Assembly (NCBI GenBank): GCA_051866595.1
Contig: JBJDXI010000081.1
Span: forward strand, 1-11,638
Length of the DNA: 11,638 nt
Direction: 5' to 3'
Source: UBA7702 sp051866595
GTDB taxonomy: Bacteria > Bacillota > Dehalobacteriia > UBA7702
The translations under genes were made by a program, and so were the position numbers. This document shows positions 1 to 7,489 of the stretch, piece by piece. Numbering within the stretch: position 1 is the first letter of the stretch; every line of letters starts with the position of its first letter. The notes beneath the pieces are model-generated. The model saw only the letters and a list, made by a program, of their open reading frames with translations. It ran no database searches and had not been told where the DNA came from.

Positions 1-281
1 GTTTTCCGGGACAGTCTTTTATTTCCCCATAAAAGATAGATACTGCCCCCGACAAAAGGCATGATAAGAATCAATGTAACCCAGGCAAGCTTGTACGCCG
101 GATTATCGTTTTTCATACCGATCCAAATCACAATGATCAGACTGAATACAATAAGGATACCGTAAATAACAGGAAACCGTTCCCCAAGAATACCCAAAGC
201 AATGATAAAAATGATGATCTGTACCAAAATCGCGAGACTGATGGTAACCATTCGTGTAAAGATCATGCGAAACGCTTTCAT
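1..281 (-). CDS. cls: cardiolipin synthase, N-terminal part (cut by window edge)
   Basis: The reading frame is open from an ATG at 281 to the window edge (93 codons). The visible part has two hydrophobic segments (about residues 12-34 and 37-52) and then a third stretch beginning NPAYKLAWVTLILIMPFVGG and ending LLWGNKRLSRK. This is the pattern of the membrane-anchoring N-terminal domain of Firmicutes cardiolipin synthases, which precedes two HKD phospholipase D motifs lying outside this window. The enzyme condenses two phosphatidylglycerol molecules into cardiolipin at the membrane. The start is supported by AAAGGAG at 290-296, eight bases upstream. Other PLD-family proteins share this N-terminal domain, so the exact product depends on the missing part. 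Confidence 0.8.
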   Translation of the reverse strand, partial: MKAFRMIFTRMVTISLAILVQIIIFIIALGILGERFPVIYGILIVFSLIIVIWIGMKNDNPAYKLAWVTLILIMPFVGGSIYLLWGNKRLSRK

Positions 282-310
282 CGGTATAACTCCTTTATTT
301 TCTCATCATA

Positions 311-339
311 ATTATACAAAAATACCGGACGATTGGCAA
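311..339 (-). promoter_or_regulatory. sigma-70-type promoter for cls
   Basis: On the minus strand TTGCCA (334-339) is separated by 17 bases from TATAAT (311-316), which is preceded by an extended TG. It lies 30 bases upstream of the cls start and just past the end of the 70-residue gene, so cls can be transcribed independently of the dinB operon. Confidence 0.6.
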
Positions 340-350
340 CTGTTTTTTGC

Positions 351-563
351 CTAATCCCGGCAATACCGCTCCGAAGCGGCAATGGAACGGAAGCAATGAG
401 AGAGCAACGAACAGTAATCCGCCAGCACATCCAGTTCTTTCCGGGACAAGCCGTAACTTACGACAGAAGCGATAATAAAGGCCGACGATAAACGATCCAT
501 CCCCATCTGCCAACCGGCACAGTCTTCCCAGCGGAATTCATTTTCGGTGGTATTCTCTCCCAT
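351..563 (-). CDS. hypothetical 70-residue protein
   Basis: I do not recognise this protein. The ATG at 563 is preferred over an in-frame GTG at 572 because GGAGG at 572-576 sits eight bases before it. The product is mildly acidic at the N-terminus, with one short hydrophobic stretch (SAFIIASVVSYG, about residues 27-38) and several cysteines. It starts 51 bases after the stop of the 86-residue gene and probably ends the dinB operon, as no terminator separates them. It is the only gene in the window ending in TAG, which matters in an organism that reads UAG as pyrrolysine: readthrough would add UAG plus 12 codons before a TAA at 312-314. The SD and position support a real gene, but there is no functional clue. 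Confidence 0.55.
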   Translation of the reverse strand: MGENTTENEFRWEDCAGWQMGMDRLSSAFIIASVVSYGLSRKELDVLADYCSLLSHCFRSIAASERYCRD

Positions 564-614
564 GGCCCGCACCTCCGTTTTATTTTATGCGAAAACAGGC
601 CGAATATCACGAAT

Positions 615-875
615 TCAGGCTTTATAAAGATACCAGCAGTGGTCGGCGACATCGTAACGGAGACAGACCGTTTTTTCCCGGAAGTCATCGGAAACAAGAC
701 AGTCAAAATAGATGACTTTACGTCCGGCCAGCCGTTCCTCCCGGCAGCTGTTTACCGCGGTCACGGCAAATTTATACTTTTGTCCCTCCTGCTCCAGGCA
801 GAAAGCCATGGGGCATATATTTCCGTTCTCTCTGCACAGAGCATAGACCTGAATGGATTTCATAAGAATTTTCAT
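615..875 (-). CDS. hypothetical 86-residue protein coupled to dinB
   Basis: The ATG at 875 overlaps the TGA of dinB by one base (TGATG), and a GAGG inside the end of dinB lies eight bases upstream, so translation is likely coupled to dinB. The protein is soluble, with no membrane segment. It opens with MKILMKSIQVYALC and ends in a pattern of alternating hydrophobic and charged residues with KVIYFDCL and a terminal HCWYLYKA, suggesting a small beta-rich fold. Small partner genes next to Y-family polymerase genes are common in Firmicutes (YolD-type proteins beside uvrX, for instance), but I do not recognise this as YolD. A link to translesion synthesis is inferred only from the tight coupling. 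Confidence 0.7.
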   Translation of the reverse strand: MKILMKSIQVYALCRENGNICPMAFCLEQEGQKYKFAVTAVNSCREERLAGRKVIYFDCLVSDDFREKTVCLRYDVADHCWYLYKA

Positions 876-2125
876 CAGTAAAACCTCGGCATGACATCAT
901 TTTCAAAATCATCCTCATCAAAATGACGGAACAGACGATCCACACCACTGCCCAGAGAACGGGCCGTGGTGATGACCTGTTTCCCGTACCGTTTTTTCAG
1001 CGAAAAGACCGCTTCGGAGAGACGCTCATCCTTTAAACGATCACGACCGAAAAGCGTCATGCCGATATCCCGTTCCGCCGACAGACCACCGAGAGCCATT
1101 CCCAGATATTTCACGGCGCCGCCGGTATAAATCTGATCAAAAATTTCCTCGGCTTTATGAAAAATATCACCGTAATGAAAAAGGGAATCCGAAAAACGCT
1201 GCTGTTTGCATTGGTAATGATAATCGGTATCTTTCCACGCCACCGTCAGGATGGAAGCCGTCATGGATTTATCCGTCAGTTTATAGGAAAGATCCTCGGC
1301 GATATAGAGCAGAATATCCAGACATTCACCCCGGCTGTAAAAAGGATGAGACAGAGTCACCGACTTGCTGACGCTTTTCGGCGGCGGCGGTTCTCCTTCG
1401 CATACGGGAGAATCGTCCCGGCCGTTGGCGTAATGCCACAACGTCAGGCCGTTTTTGCCGAAACGCTCTTTTACAAAGTGCGGCGATAAAGCCGCCATAT
1501 CACCAACGGTATTCACACCGATTTTCCGCAGTGCCGCCACAGTGCGGCGGCCGGCCATAAAAAGAAAATCAATGGGCATGGGCCACAACTTTGTTTTGAT
1601 CTCATGGGGCCAGAGGGTATGCTCGCGGTCGGGTTTTTCCCATTCCGAAGCCATTTTTGCCGCGGCTTTGCAGGAAGCGATACCTACATTCACCGTAAAG
1701 CCCAGTTCTTTTTTGATCCGTTCCTTCAGATCCCGAGCCGCTTTTTCCGGCGGGCCGAAAAATTTTTCCTGTCCCGTCATATCAAGAAAACACTCGTCGA
1801 TGGAAAAGGACTCCACCGCCGGGGAATATTCTCTTAAAATTTCCTTCATGGCGTGGCTCGCCCTGAGATAACAGGGATAGTCCGGTGGTACCAGCAGAAG
1901 ATCGGGGCATTTCAATTTGGCCGACCAGACCACTTCTCCGGTGGAAATGCCGTATTTTTTCGCTTCGATGCTTTTGGCAAGAATGATGCCACCGCCGTTT
2001 TCCCCCTGTTTCGCCACGGCGGAAGGAATGGTTCTGTAATCCAGCGTACCGCCGCTGAGGAGATGCTCCGCGGCGGACCAGGAAAGAAAAGCGCTGTTGA
2101 CATCAACGTGAAAGATTACTCTCAT
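875..2125 (-). CDS. dinB: DNA polymerase IV (Y-family translesion polymerase)
   Basis: This 416-residue protein has the expected DinB length. The first catalytic aspartate is in FHVDVNSAFLSW (Asp8) and the second acidic pair is in SFSIDECFLDMT (Asp110, Glu111); these bind the two catalytic metals. The helix-hairpin-helix region follows (KIGVNTVGDMAAL), and the C-terminal little-finger region begins near KSVSKSVTLSHPF. Family knowledge: Pol IV copies past damaged template bases with low fidelity and works at the replication fork through the beta clamp. The start at 2125 is chosen because GAGG lies nine bases upstream; the longer frame starting at 2149 would begin inside the LexA box with no SD. 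A LexA-type operator overlaps the promoter, so it should be SOS-induced. It is the first gene of an operon with the 86-residue gene. Confidence 0.93.
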   Translation of the reverse strand: MRVIFHVDVNSAFLSWSAAEHLLSGGTLDYRTIPSAVAKQGENGGGIILAKSIEAKKYGISTGEVVWSAKLKCPDLLLVPPDYPCYLRASHAMKEILREYSPAVESFSIDECFLDMTGQEKFFGPPEKAARDLKERIKKELGFTVNVGIASCKAAAKMASEWEKPDREHTLWPHEIKTKLWPMPIDFLFMAGRRTVAALRKIGVNTVGDMAALSPHFVKERFGKNGLTLWHYANGRDDSPVCEGEPPPPKSVSKSVTLSHPFYSRGECLDILLYIAEDLSYKLTDKSMTASILTVAWKDTDYHYQCKQQRFSDSLFHYGDIFHKAEEIFDQIYTGGAVKYLGMALGGLSAERDIGMTLFGRDRLKDERLSEAVFSLKKRYGKQVITTARSLGSGVDRLFRHFDEDDFENDVMPRFY

Positions 2126-2140
2126 AACAAATCGCCTCAT

Positions 2141-2158
2141 ATAGAACATTTGTTCTAT
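2141..2158 (-). promoter_or_regulatory. LexA (SOS) operator of dinB
   Basis: The sequence ATAGAACATTTGTTCTAT has perfect 7-base inverted arms and contains GAAC-N4-GTTC (2144-2155), the core of the Gram-positive LexA/DinR box. It abuts the dinB -10 element, so bound LexA would block RNA polymerase. Confidence 0.8.
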
Positions 2159-2185
2159 AATAGCATATTCCGCTCTTTTTGTAAA
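2157..2185 (-). promoter_or_regulatory. sigma-70-type promoter for dinB
   Basis: On the minus strand TTTACA (2180-2185) and TATTAT (2157-2162) are separated by 17 bases. The -10 overlaps the edge of the LexA operator, as expected of an SOS gene. The predicted transcript start falls inside the operator. Confidence 0.65.
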
Positions 2186-2191
2186 GAGCGG
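2170..2191. repeat. inverted repeat overlapping the dinB promoter spacer
   Basis: CCGCTCTTT (2170-2178) and AAAGAGCGG (2183-2191) are perfect 9-base arms around a 4-base centre. The repeat covers the dinB -35 box and much of the spacer, upstream of the transcript start. There is no T-run typical of a terminator in the minus direction. It may be a second operator, or the arms may be chance. Confidence 0.45.
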
Positions 2192-2252
2192 AACGTTTCC
2201 GTCAGCGATTTTAATATCTTAAAAAAACTGGAAATTTTTGACAAAAAAAAGA

Positions 2253-2281
2253 TTGCAAAACACCGCGGAAAAGCATATAAT
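2253..2281 (+). promoter_or_regulatory. sigma-70-type promoter for the zinc-ribbon gene
   Basis: TTGCAA (2253-2258), 17 bases, then TATAAT (2276-2281). Transcription would start near 2288, giving a leader of about 84 bases before the ATG at 2372. Confidence 0.6.
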
Positions 2282-2312
2282 AGACTCACGCTATTTCTTA
2301 GTTCTACATCGT

Positions 2313-2367
2313 TATCTCCTAAAAGGATATTTCGTCAGGACAAGGCAATAGGAAATTTTAGGAGGTA
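2313..2367 (+). promoter_or_regulatory. leader RNA helix that can hide the ribosome binding site
   Basis: TATCTCCTAAAA (2313-2324) pairs with TTTTAGGAGGTA (2356-2367): 12 consecutive pairs with one G-U, covering the whole AGGAGG site. The intervening loop is 31 bases. A competing small hairpin, TCCT-AAA-AGGA (2317-2327), uses the same anti-SD bases. The complementarity is seen directly; a role as a translational switch (temperature or ligand) is inference. Confidence 0.45.
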
Positions 2368-2371
2368 TCTT

Positions 2372-2644
2372 ATGTACACCGACAAAACTTTAACTTGCAA
2401 AGATTGTGGCGTTGAATTCACTTTTTCCGCTGCAGAACAGGAATTCTACGCATCCAAGGGCTTTGAAAACGAACCCGCTCGTTGCCCCGAATGCCGCCGC
2501 AAAAGAAAACAGGCAAGAAACAACGACAGAGAAATGTTCACTGTCATCTGCGACCAGTGCGGCGTAGAAACCCAGGTTCCCTTTCGCCCCACCAACGGCC
2601 GTCCCGTTTACTGCCGCGAATGCATGGACAAAAGAAGAGGCTAA
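2372..2644 (+). CDS. double zinc-ribbon protein
   Basis: This 90-residue protein carries two CxxC...CxxC units: Cys9/Cys12 with Cys38/Cys41, and Cys60/Cys63 with Cys81/Cys84. The first half (TLTCKDCGVEFTF, EQEFYASKGF) matches the 'probable zinc-ribbon' family widespread in Firmicutes; the second (CDQCG, VPFRPTNGRPVYCRECMDK) is a second ribbon. Between them is a basic patch rich in Arg and Lys (residues 42-53) that could contact nucleic acid. AGGAGG at 2360-2365 sets the ATG at 2372; the frame stays open upstream into dinB, but no start there has an SD. The family has no established function that I can state. It stands alone with its own promoter and terminator. Confidence 0.85.
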   Translation: MYTDKTLTCKDCGVEFTFSAAEQEFYASKGFENEPARCPECRRKRKQARNNDREMFTVICDQCGVETQVPFRPTNGRPVYCRECMDKRRG

Positions 2645-2663
2645 AACAGAATATAAAAAAATC

Positions 2664-2690
2664 AGAGGCGTTCCTTGGAACGCCTCTTTC
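2664..2690. terminator. bidirectional intrinsic terminator
   Basis: Perfect 11-base arms AGAGGCGTTCC (2664-2674) and GGAACGCCTCT (2677-2687) with a 2-base centre. On the plus strand it is followed by TTCTT and ends the zinc-ribbon transcript. On the minus strand it is followed by a run of seven T (2654-2660) and can also stop the transporter operon. Confidence 0.85.
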
Positions 2691-2701
2691 TTATGAACAG
2701 C

Positions 2702-2735
2702 AAAATCCCGGCGGCATGGAAATGTCACCGGGATT
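2702..2735 (-). terminator. terminator of the BCCT transporter operon
   Basis: AATCCCGG (2704-2711) and CCGGGATT (2728-2735) form an 8-base stem; on the minus strand the stem runs into TTTT. It lies 21 bases past the stop of the second transporter and acts in tandem with the next hairpin at 2664-2687. Confidence 0.65.
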
Positions 2736-2756
2736 CGCGTTTTAAGAGAGTGTTTT

Positions 2757-4280
2757 TCAGCAAATATCTTTTCGGAGCCAGCGGATCACAGAAACCATGA
2801 AGATAACCTGAAGCGCCAGCAGCGGTACGGACGTCAGCACCGAAGAGAGCTTCACCGCGTCCATGCCGCCGACAAGAATCAGCGCGACAGAGGCGAAGAA
2901 GATGGCCAGCGCCCAGAAAATCCGGAGCCAACGGGGCGGTTCTTTTCCCTCCCCTGCTTCCAGACAGCTGATATTGGAGAGTGTATAGGCCGCGGAGTCG
3001 ATACCTGTAGCCTGAGCAACCAGAAGCACAAGGACAAAACAGGGAATGAACAGCTTTGCCAGCGGAAGCGTTTCCAGCAGGGTGTAAATCGCGGCGATGC
3101 CGCCGGATTCCGTCATCACGGAGAACAGATCCACGCCCAGATCATAAATGACGTGCTGTTCGTAACCGCCGATAATCGCGCAGATCACCGCCGTACCGCC
3201 GCCGGCGGTAAAGAGCATATTGGCAATGAACGAGCGGATGGTACGCCCTTTGGAAATGCGGGCCATGAAAAGACCGATATAAATGGCCCAGGAAAGCCAC
3301 CAGGCCCAGTAAAATACGGTCCAGGTCTGGGCGAAACCGTCATTGCCGGGAGCGCCGATATAAAAGCTCATGCGGATAAAGTTCTGGAACATGATCCCGA
3401 TGGATTCAAAGAAATAGGAGATAATCCAGCGGGTGGGACCCGCGAGCAAAATAAACAGAATCATCACCACAAACATCACCATATTGACATTGGACAATTT
3501 GGCGATCCCCGAATAAATACCACGATAACAGCTGTATCCGAAAATCAAAGTGAAGAACAGACCGACGAGGAGCTGTAAAAACACGCTGTCCGGAATCCCG
3601 ATATAGCGGGAGATAATCCCCGACAACATCGGGAAAACAAAACCGAGAGATGTCGCTAACCCGCCGAGCATGCCGATGATGACAAAAATATCAATGATTT
3701 TTCCGATGATATTTTCGGATCTTCGGGAGAACAGGCCGGCACAGACATTGCTGGCCCGCAGCGCCGCGCAGCCGTGATTATAATGCTTATACGCGAAGGC
3801 AATGGCCGGCACGGCGAAAATCGCCCAAGGGATAATGCTCCAGTGGAAACAGGTATAAGCCAGGGCGTATTCCCGGGAAGCCGTAGAGAAGGGCTCAATA
3901 CCGAAGGGAGGCCCCGAAATATAGTACATCGGTTCCAGACACGCCCAGTAGATGACACCGGCACCGATACCGGCACAGAAAAACATGGCCACCCAGGTGA
4001 AATTGGAAAATTCGGATTTCGCTTCGGCACCGCCCAAACGGACTTTGCCGTATTTGCCGAAAATCAGCCAGAGGCAGAAAATCAGACAGACAAAACAAAC
4101 CAATTCAAAACACCAGTCCAGGCTGTACGTTACGGCGTTCATCAGACAGGGAACAACCTTCTCCGCCGTCTCCTGAAACAGAACCATCGGCAGATAAAAC
4201 AGGGTACAGCAGATAACCGCGGCGATAAAAACGGGGCGGTCTACTCTCCCGGTGGACAGTTCTTTCCGGATTTCTTCCAC
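2757..4280 (-). CDS. BCCT-family betaine/carnitine/choline transporter (second copy)
   Basis: This 507-residue membrane protein has about 12 hydrophobic segments. BCCT hallmarks visible are the glycine stretch AGIGAG (103-108) followed by YWACLEPMYY, GPPFGIEPFS (123-132), and the TM8 signature TWTVFYWAWWLSW (319-331) followed by RISKGRT (341-347). The signature keeps all three tryptophans of the aromatic cage that binds the trimethylammonium group in the betaine carrier BetP. Family members import or exchange glycine betaine, carnitine or choline, using sodium or antiport. There is no long charged C-terminal tail of the osmosensing kind, which suggests nutrient uptake rather than osmotic stress. 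The start is a GTG at 4280 with AAGGAGGT nine bases upstream. It lies 33 bases after the first transporter and ends the operon. Confidence 0.92.
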   Translation of the reverse strand: MEEIRKELSTGRVDRPVFIAAVICCTLFYLPMVLFQETAEKVVPCLMNAVTYSLDWCFELVCFVCLIFCLWLIFGKYGKVRLGGAEAKSEFSNFTWVAMFFCAGIGAGVIYWACLEPMYYISGPPFGIEPFSTASREYALAYTCFHWSIIPWAIFAVPAIAFAYKHYNHGCAALRASNVCAGLFSRRSENIIGKIIDIFVIIGMLGGLATSLGFVFPMLSGIISRYIGIPDSVFLQLLVGLFFTLIFGYSCYRGIYSGIAKLSNVNMVMFVVMILFILLAGPTRWIISYFFESIGIMFQNFIRMSFYIGAPGNDGFAQTWTVFYWAWWLSWAIYIGLFMARISKGRTIRSFIANMLFTAGGGTAVICAIIGGYEQHVIYDLGVDLFSVMTESGGIAAIYTLLETLPLAKLFIPCFVLVLLVAQATGIDSAAYTLSNISCLEAGEGKEPPRWLRIFWALAIFFASVALILVGGMDAVKLSSVLTSVPLLALQVIFMVSVIRWLRKDIC

Positions 4281-4313
4281 GGGAATACACCTCCTTTCTC
4301 TTGTAAATTTCGA

Positions 4314-5884
4314 TTAAACCTCTTCGCTTTCCTGCGCCGCCTGTTTTTCAGCGGCAATTTTCTTTTCGCCGCGGATAATCCATCCTTTGCGCACCTCTTT
4401 AAAGAAGGCTACAACCATGATGATAATAACAATGGAAAGAGGTACCGAGGAGACGATAGATACCGTCTGAGCCGGCTGAATACCGCCGATCAACAACAGG
4501 CAAATAGCGATGGCGCCGATCCCCAAAGACCAGAAAACACGCATCCATACCGGGGGATCTTCATTGTTCTTCAGTTCGCCCGCTGTAGCCAGCGCCATAC
4601 TGTAGCAGTTACTGTTGAGCAGTGTCTGCATGGAAATGAAGCCGTATACCAACAAAATCGGATAGAGTATTTTCGCCATGGGGAAGTAATCCCAGAGCGC
4701 CACGATGGCCGCGCCCTGACCGCTTTCAGCGATGATCGCGGCAATATCCACCGAATTGTTGACAAAAATATCCATGCAATAGCTCTGGAAAACGCCAAAG
4801 AACAGCCAACCGCCGATGGTCTGGGCCACCAGAGCGCCGATGACAAGCTGACGCACCGTGCGGCCTTTGGAGATTTTCGCGAAGAAAATCCCGGTCTGAA
4901 TGGCGAGCACAAGATACCAGCACCAGTAGAACACGGTCCAACCCTGAGGCGTACCGGACTGGGCATAGGGGTCCGTATTCAACAGAAGACGGGGCGCGTA
5001 CTGAATGAACATCCCGACGCTATCCACAAAGTTGTTGAGGATCGTCGTTGTCGGCCCGAAAATCAGCAGGAAAGCCAAAATCGCGAAACCGACCCATACA
5101 CGAAAGTCACTGAAGAAGCGGATACCTTTTTTGAGGCCGGTATAAAGCAACAACGCCATCAGAACGGACCAGCCGAGAATTACGCCGGCCTGGGCCGCGA
5201 AGTTCGGTTCAAAACCGAGCACACGGGAAAGAATCCCGAAGAAGGTGGGCACATTCACACCGACGCAGGTCACAACGGAGCAGAGAAGGCCGATAGCGAA
5301 AATCGCGTCGAAAATTTTACCCAAAATACCTCTGGCCTTTTTCTCACCGATCACGGGGATACAGGATATACTGGGACGGGCGTCATCCATCTTTTTGCAG
5401 AAGAACTGATAAGCAAAAAGAACGCCCAGCAGTGTGGCGATGGAGAAAGCCACGGGACCCCAGTGGAACAGCGGATAAAGCGACGCCCATTCCATGGCTT
5501 CCGCGGAGAAGGGTTCAATACCCCAGGTGGGAGCTTGGGCATAATAGAACCATTCAATGGAGGTCCAGGTCAGCACACCGAAACCGCAAACACAGGTAAA
5601 CATCATGCCAAGCCAGGAAATAAAGGAATATTCCGGTTCTTCGTTACCGAAGCGCTTTTTCCCCAGCGGCGATACACACAGGAAAATACAGAGGGCCGTC
5701 GTTGCCAAAAAGATCAACTGAAAATACCAGGCCAATTCCGTTGTAACGAAATTGAAGGCAGCGCTCATCCATTCACCGGCCCGAACGGGGTCATTCACAA
5801 CCCACAGACACAGAGCGATAATGAAATCAGCGGCGGGAAAAAGATCCAGGGCGCTAACTTTACTTTTTTTCTTTCAATACTCAT
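4314..5884 (-). CDS. BCCT-family transporter (first copy), apparent frameshift near start
   Basis: The main frame carries BCCT features: PTWGIEPFS, an EWFYY motif after TM3, and the TM8 signature GWTVFYWCWY followed by AKISKGRT. It is open from a TGA at 5874-5876, with no usable start before a GTG at 5798, which would begin inside the first membrane segment and has no SD. A good start, ATG at 5884 with AGGGGAG nine bases upstream, lies one frame away and would give only 29 residues. Joining them by a -1 shift, or one extra A, at the A7 run 5864-5870 yields MSIERKKSKVSALDLF leading into DFIIALCLWVVNDP, a normal BCCT N-terminus, and a 523-residue protein. The SD lies 53 bases after the MttB-homologue stop. 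The second Trp of the signature is Tyr and the next cage position is Leu, so its substrate may differ from that of the other carrier. Confidence 0.85.
5864..5870 (-). other. A7 run at the transporter frameshift
   Basis: On the coding strand the codons are GAA AGA AAA AAA GTA. Re-reading one A (-1 slip on A-AAA-AAA) or one extra A in the mRNA restores the transporter frame. The heptamer fits the X-XXY-YYZ slippery pattern. An assembly or sequencing miscount of the run would look identical. Confidence 0.6.
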
Positions 5885-5937
5885 TGTTCTCATCTCCCCT
5901 TCCATTTTTTCAGGAATGTTTTATAAAAAATCATGGA

Positions 5938-7371
5938 TTACTCACCCATAACTTTTTTCATGTAGGCTTTTATATCTTTATCAATATCCGGTGTGAGCAT
6001 GGTTTCCGGCGCTTCGGCAAGGCGACGCTTGTATTCGGCGTTGGCCCGTTCCGTAATATCATAGGCACCTTCATTATGCCAGTCCACATAGCTTTCACAT
6101 TCGGAAATGGTATTGTTGAACACGTCGCGGCAATGTGTAAAAGTATCGGGATGGAGCAGATAGTTGCCGCCGGGTCCCACTTCCTGAATCACATCGAGGG
6201 ACATAGCTTCATCCGAAGTATCAAAACCATTTTTCAGACAGAGACAGCGGGCGATGATTTCTTCGTCGATGATATGTTTTTCATAGGAAGTCGTCATGAT
6301 GGCATCGAGAACACCGAGACATTCCACGAGAATATCGGCGCCGGTCATCACGCCCATCATCAGATTCTGCATGGTTTCCAGACCGGCCTGGGCATCGACG
6401 GTTTTCGCGTCGCTCATCCCACACATACAACGGGTGGGCATATGATAAAATTCATGGGCCATCTGCAAAAGCGGCGAGTTCAAAAGCATCATCTGAGGCG
6501 TACCCGTAATATAGCTGCCTTTCTTCATGTAACCGACGCTGGAAGAAGGCGTATACACCACCGGTGTTTTGGGGTTGACCAGATAACTCAGAACGATACC
6601 GGAAAGAACTTCCGCGTTCTGCAGCAGAATGGTACCCATAGGCCGCATGGGGCCGGTAAGTCCCGACATGATGCAAGGCAAGAGATAAAGCCCCTGACCG
6701 CGGCGGCTGTACTCCATCATCGTTTCCAGCGTATCTTTGGACCAGCTCAAAGGACTCAGCGGATTGACGCTGACATTGGAATACTGCTTTTCAACGCCGG
6801 AGTCGGGGCTTTCTCCCAAAGAGATTTCCAGCAGATTGAGAAATTCCGCCGCGGTCTTTCCTTTCATGCACCATCCGAGAGCCGGTTTGTCCGAATTTTT
6901 TACAATTTCATAACCCATGTAGAGATGCTTATATTCATCGGGAACATCCGAAGGATTCACCGGATGCGCGCCGACGATGGTGACCACATCGCTGTATTGG
7001 GAGAGTTTCATGATGTTGCCGTAATCTTCGATGGTGGCCAGACGGCGGCCGTGATCGGTATCCTGAATATACACGGCGCCGGCATTGGGCTGTACCTGCA
7101 CACCTTCACCGATAACAACATCGTTTTCCTGATTTCTGGCGTTAAAGGTATAAGTGCGTTTCAGATTTTTCAGTGCGTCAGCCACCAGATTGCGGGGAAT
7201 ATATACCCGTTGTCCATCGGCTTTGGCGCCGTGTTTCTTCAATAATTCCACGGCGTTATCTTCCTGAAAAACGATTCCTGTTTCTTCCAGGATTTTCAAA
7301 GATGCTTCGTGAATTCTGTCAAAATCGGTTTCATCAAAATAAGTTATGGTAGATTTTAATCGATTTTCCAT
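5938..7371 (-). CDS. MttB-family corrinoid methyltransferase, non-pyrrolysine type
   Basis: A 477-residue member of the trimethylamine methyltransferase superfamily (COG5598), read without any amber codon. Aligned by eye with the Pyl-type MttB in this window, it shares the N-terminal IHEASLKILEETG segment, the central P-LSPL-W region (204-210), and DAQAG near the active site. At the pyrrolysine position it has Met319 in CMCGMSDAKTVDAQAG. Family knowledge: non-Pyl homologues such as glycine betaine methyltransferase MtgB of Desulfitobacterium hafniense, and Eubacterium limosum enzymes for proline betaine or carnitine, move a methyl group from a quaternary amine to a Co(I) corrinoid protein. 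Its operon with two BCCT carriers fits a quaternary-amine substrate; which one cannot be read from sequence. AAAGGAG at 7377-7383 supports the ATG. A sigma-54 promoter lies just upstream. Confidence 0.92.
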   Translation of the reverse strand: MENRLKSTITYFDETDFDRIHEASLKILEETGIVFQEDNAVELLKKHGAKADGQRVYIPRNLVADALKNLKRTYTFNARNQENDVVIGEGVQVQPNAGAVYIQDTDHGRRLATIEDYGNIMKLSQYSDVVTIVGAHPVNPSDVPDEYKHLYMGYEIVKNSDKPALGWCMKGKTAAEFLNLLEISLGESPDSGVEKQYSNVSVNPLSPLSWSKDTLETMMEYSRRGQGLYLLPCIMSGLTGPMRPMGTILLQNAEVLSGIVLSYLVNPKTPVVYTPSSSVGYMKKGSYITGTPQMMLLNSPLLQMAHEFYHMPTRCMCGMSDAKTVDAQAGLETMQNLMMGVMTGADILVECLGVLDAIMTTSYEKHIIDEEIIARCLCLKNGFDTSDEAMSLDVIQEVGPGGNYLLHPDTFTHCRDVFNNTISECESYVDWHNEGAYDITERANAEYKRRLAEAPETMLTPDIDKDIKAYMKKVMGE

Positions 7372-7421
7372 TTTGACTCCTTTCTATGATTTCGCAATAT
7401 TATGATGTCATCTCTTAATAA

Positions 7422-7437
7422 TGCAAAATCCGTGCCA
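7422..7437 (-). promoter_or_regulatory. sigma-54 (-24/-12) promoter of the MttB-homologue/BCCT operon
   Basis: The minus strand reads TGGCACGGATTTTGCA, an exact match to the TGGCACG-N4-TTGCA consensus of RpoN promoters. The -12 GC is at 7423-7424, so transcription should start near 7411, about 40 bases before the ATG at 7371. Confidence 0.9.
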
Positions 7438-7489
7438 TAAATCCATATTTCAACAAAAAAAGTCAATCCCGCGAATACAGGTCTTTTCT

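Noticed and set aside
2238..2243. TTGACA as -35 box for the zinc-ribbon promoter
   Set aside because: It is 32 bases from the TATAAT at 2276, too far to act with it; TTGCAA at 2253 has the correct 17-base spacing.
1853..2371. Upstream extension of the zinc-ribbon frame
   Set aside because: The frame is open by chance through dinB antisense sequence. The SD AGGAGG and the zinc-ribbon homology both begin at the ATG at 2372.
3774..5951. Very long plus-strand frame (725 codons) across the transporter genes
   Set aside because: It is antisense to two clear BCCT genes, its product is low-complexity and polar without family motifs, and there is no ribosome binding site. Its openness follows from the codon use of the opposite strand.
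5752..7245. Plus-strand frame of 497 codons antisense to the MttB homologue
   Set aside because: It is a shadow of the minus-strand gene, with histidine- and phenylalanine-rich sequence and no recognisable domain or SD.
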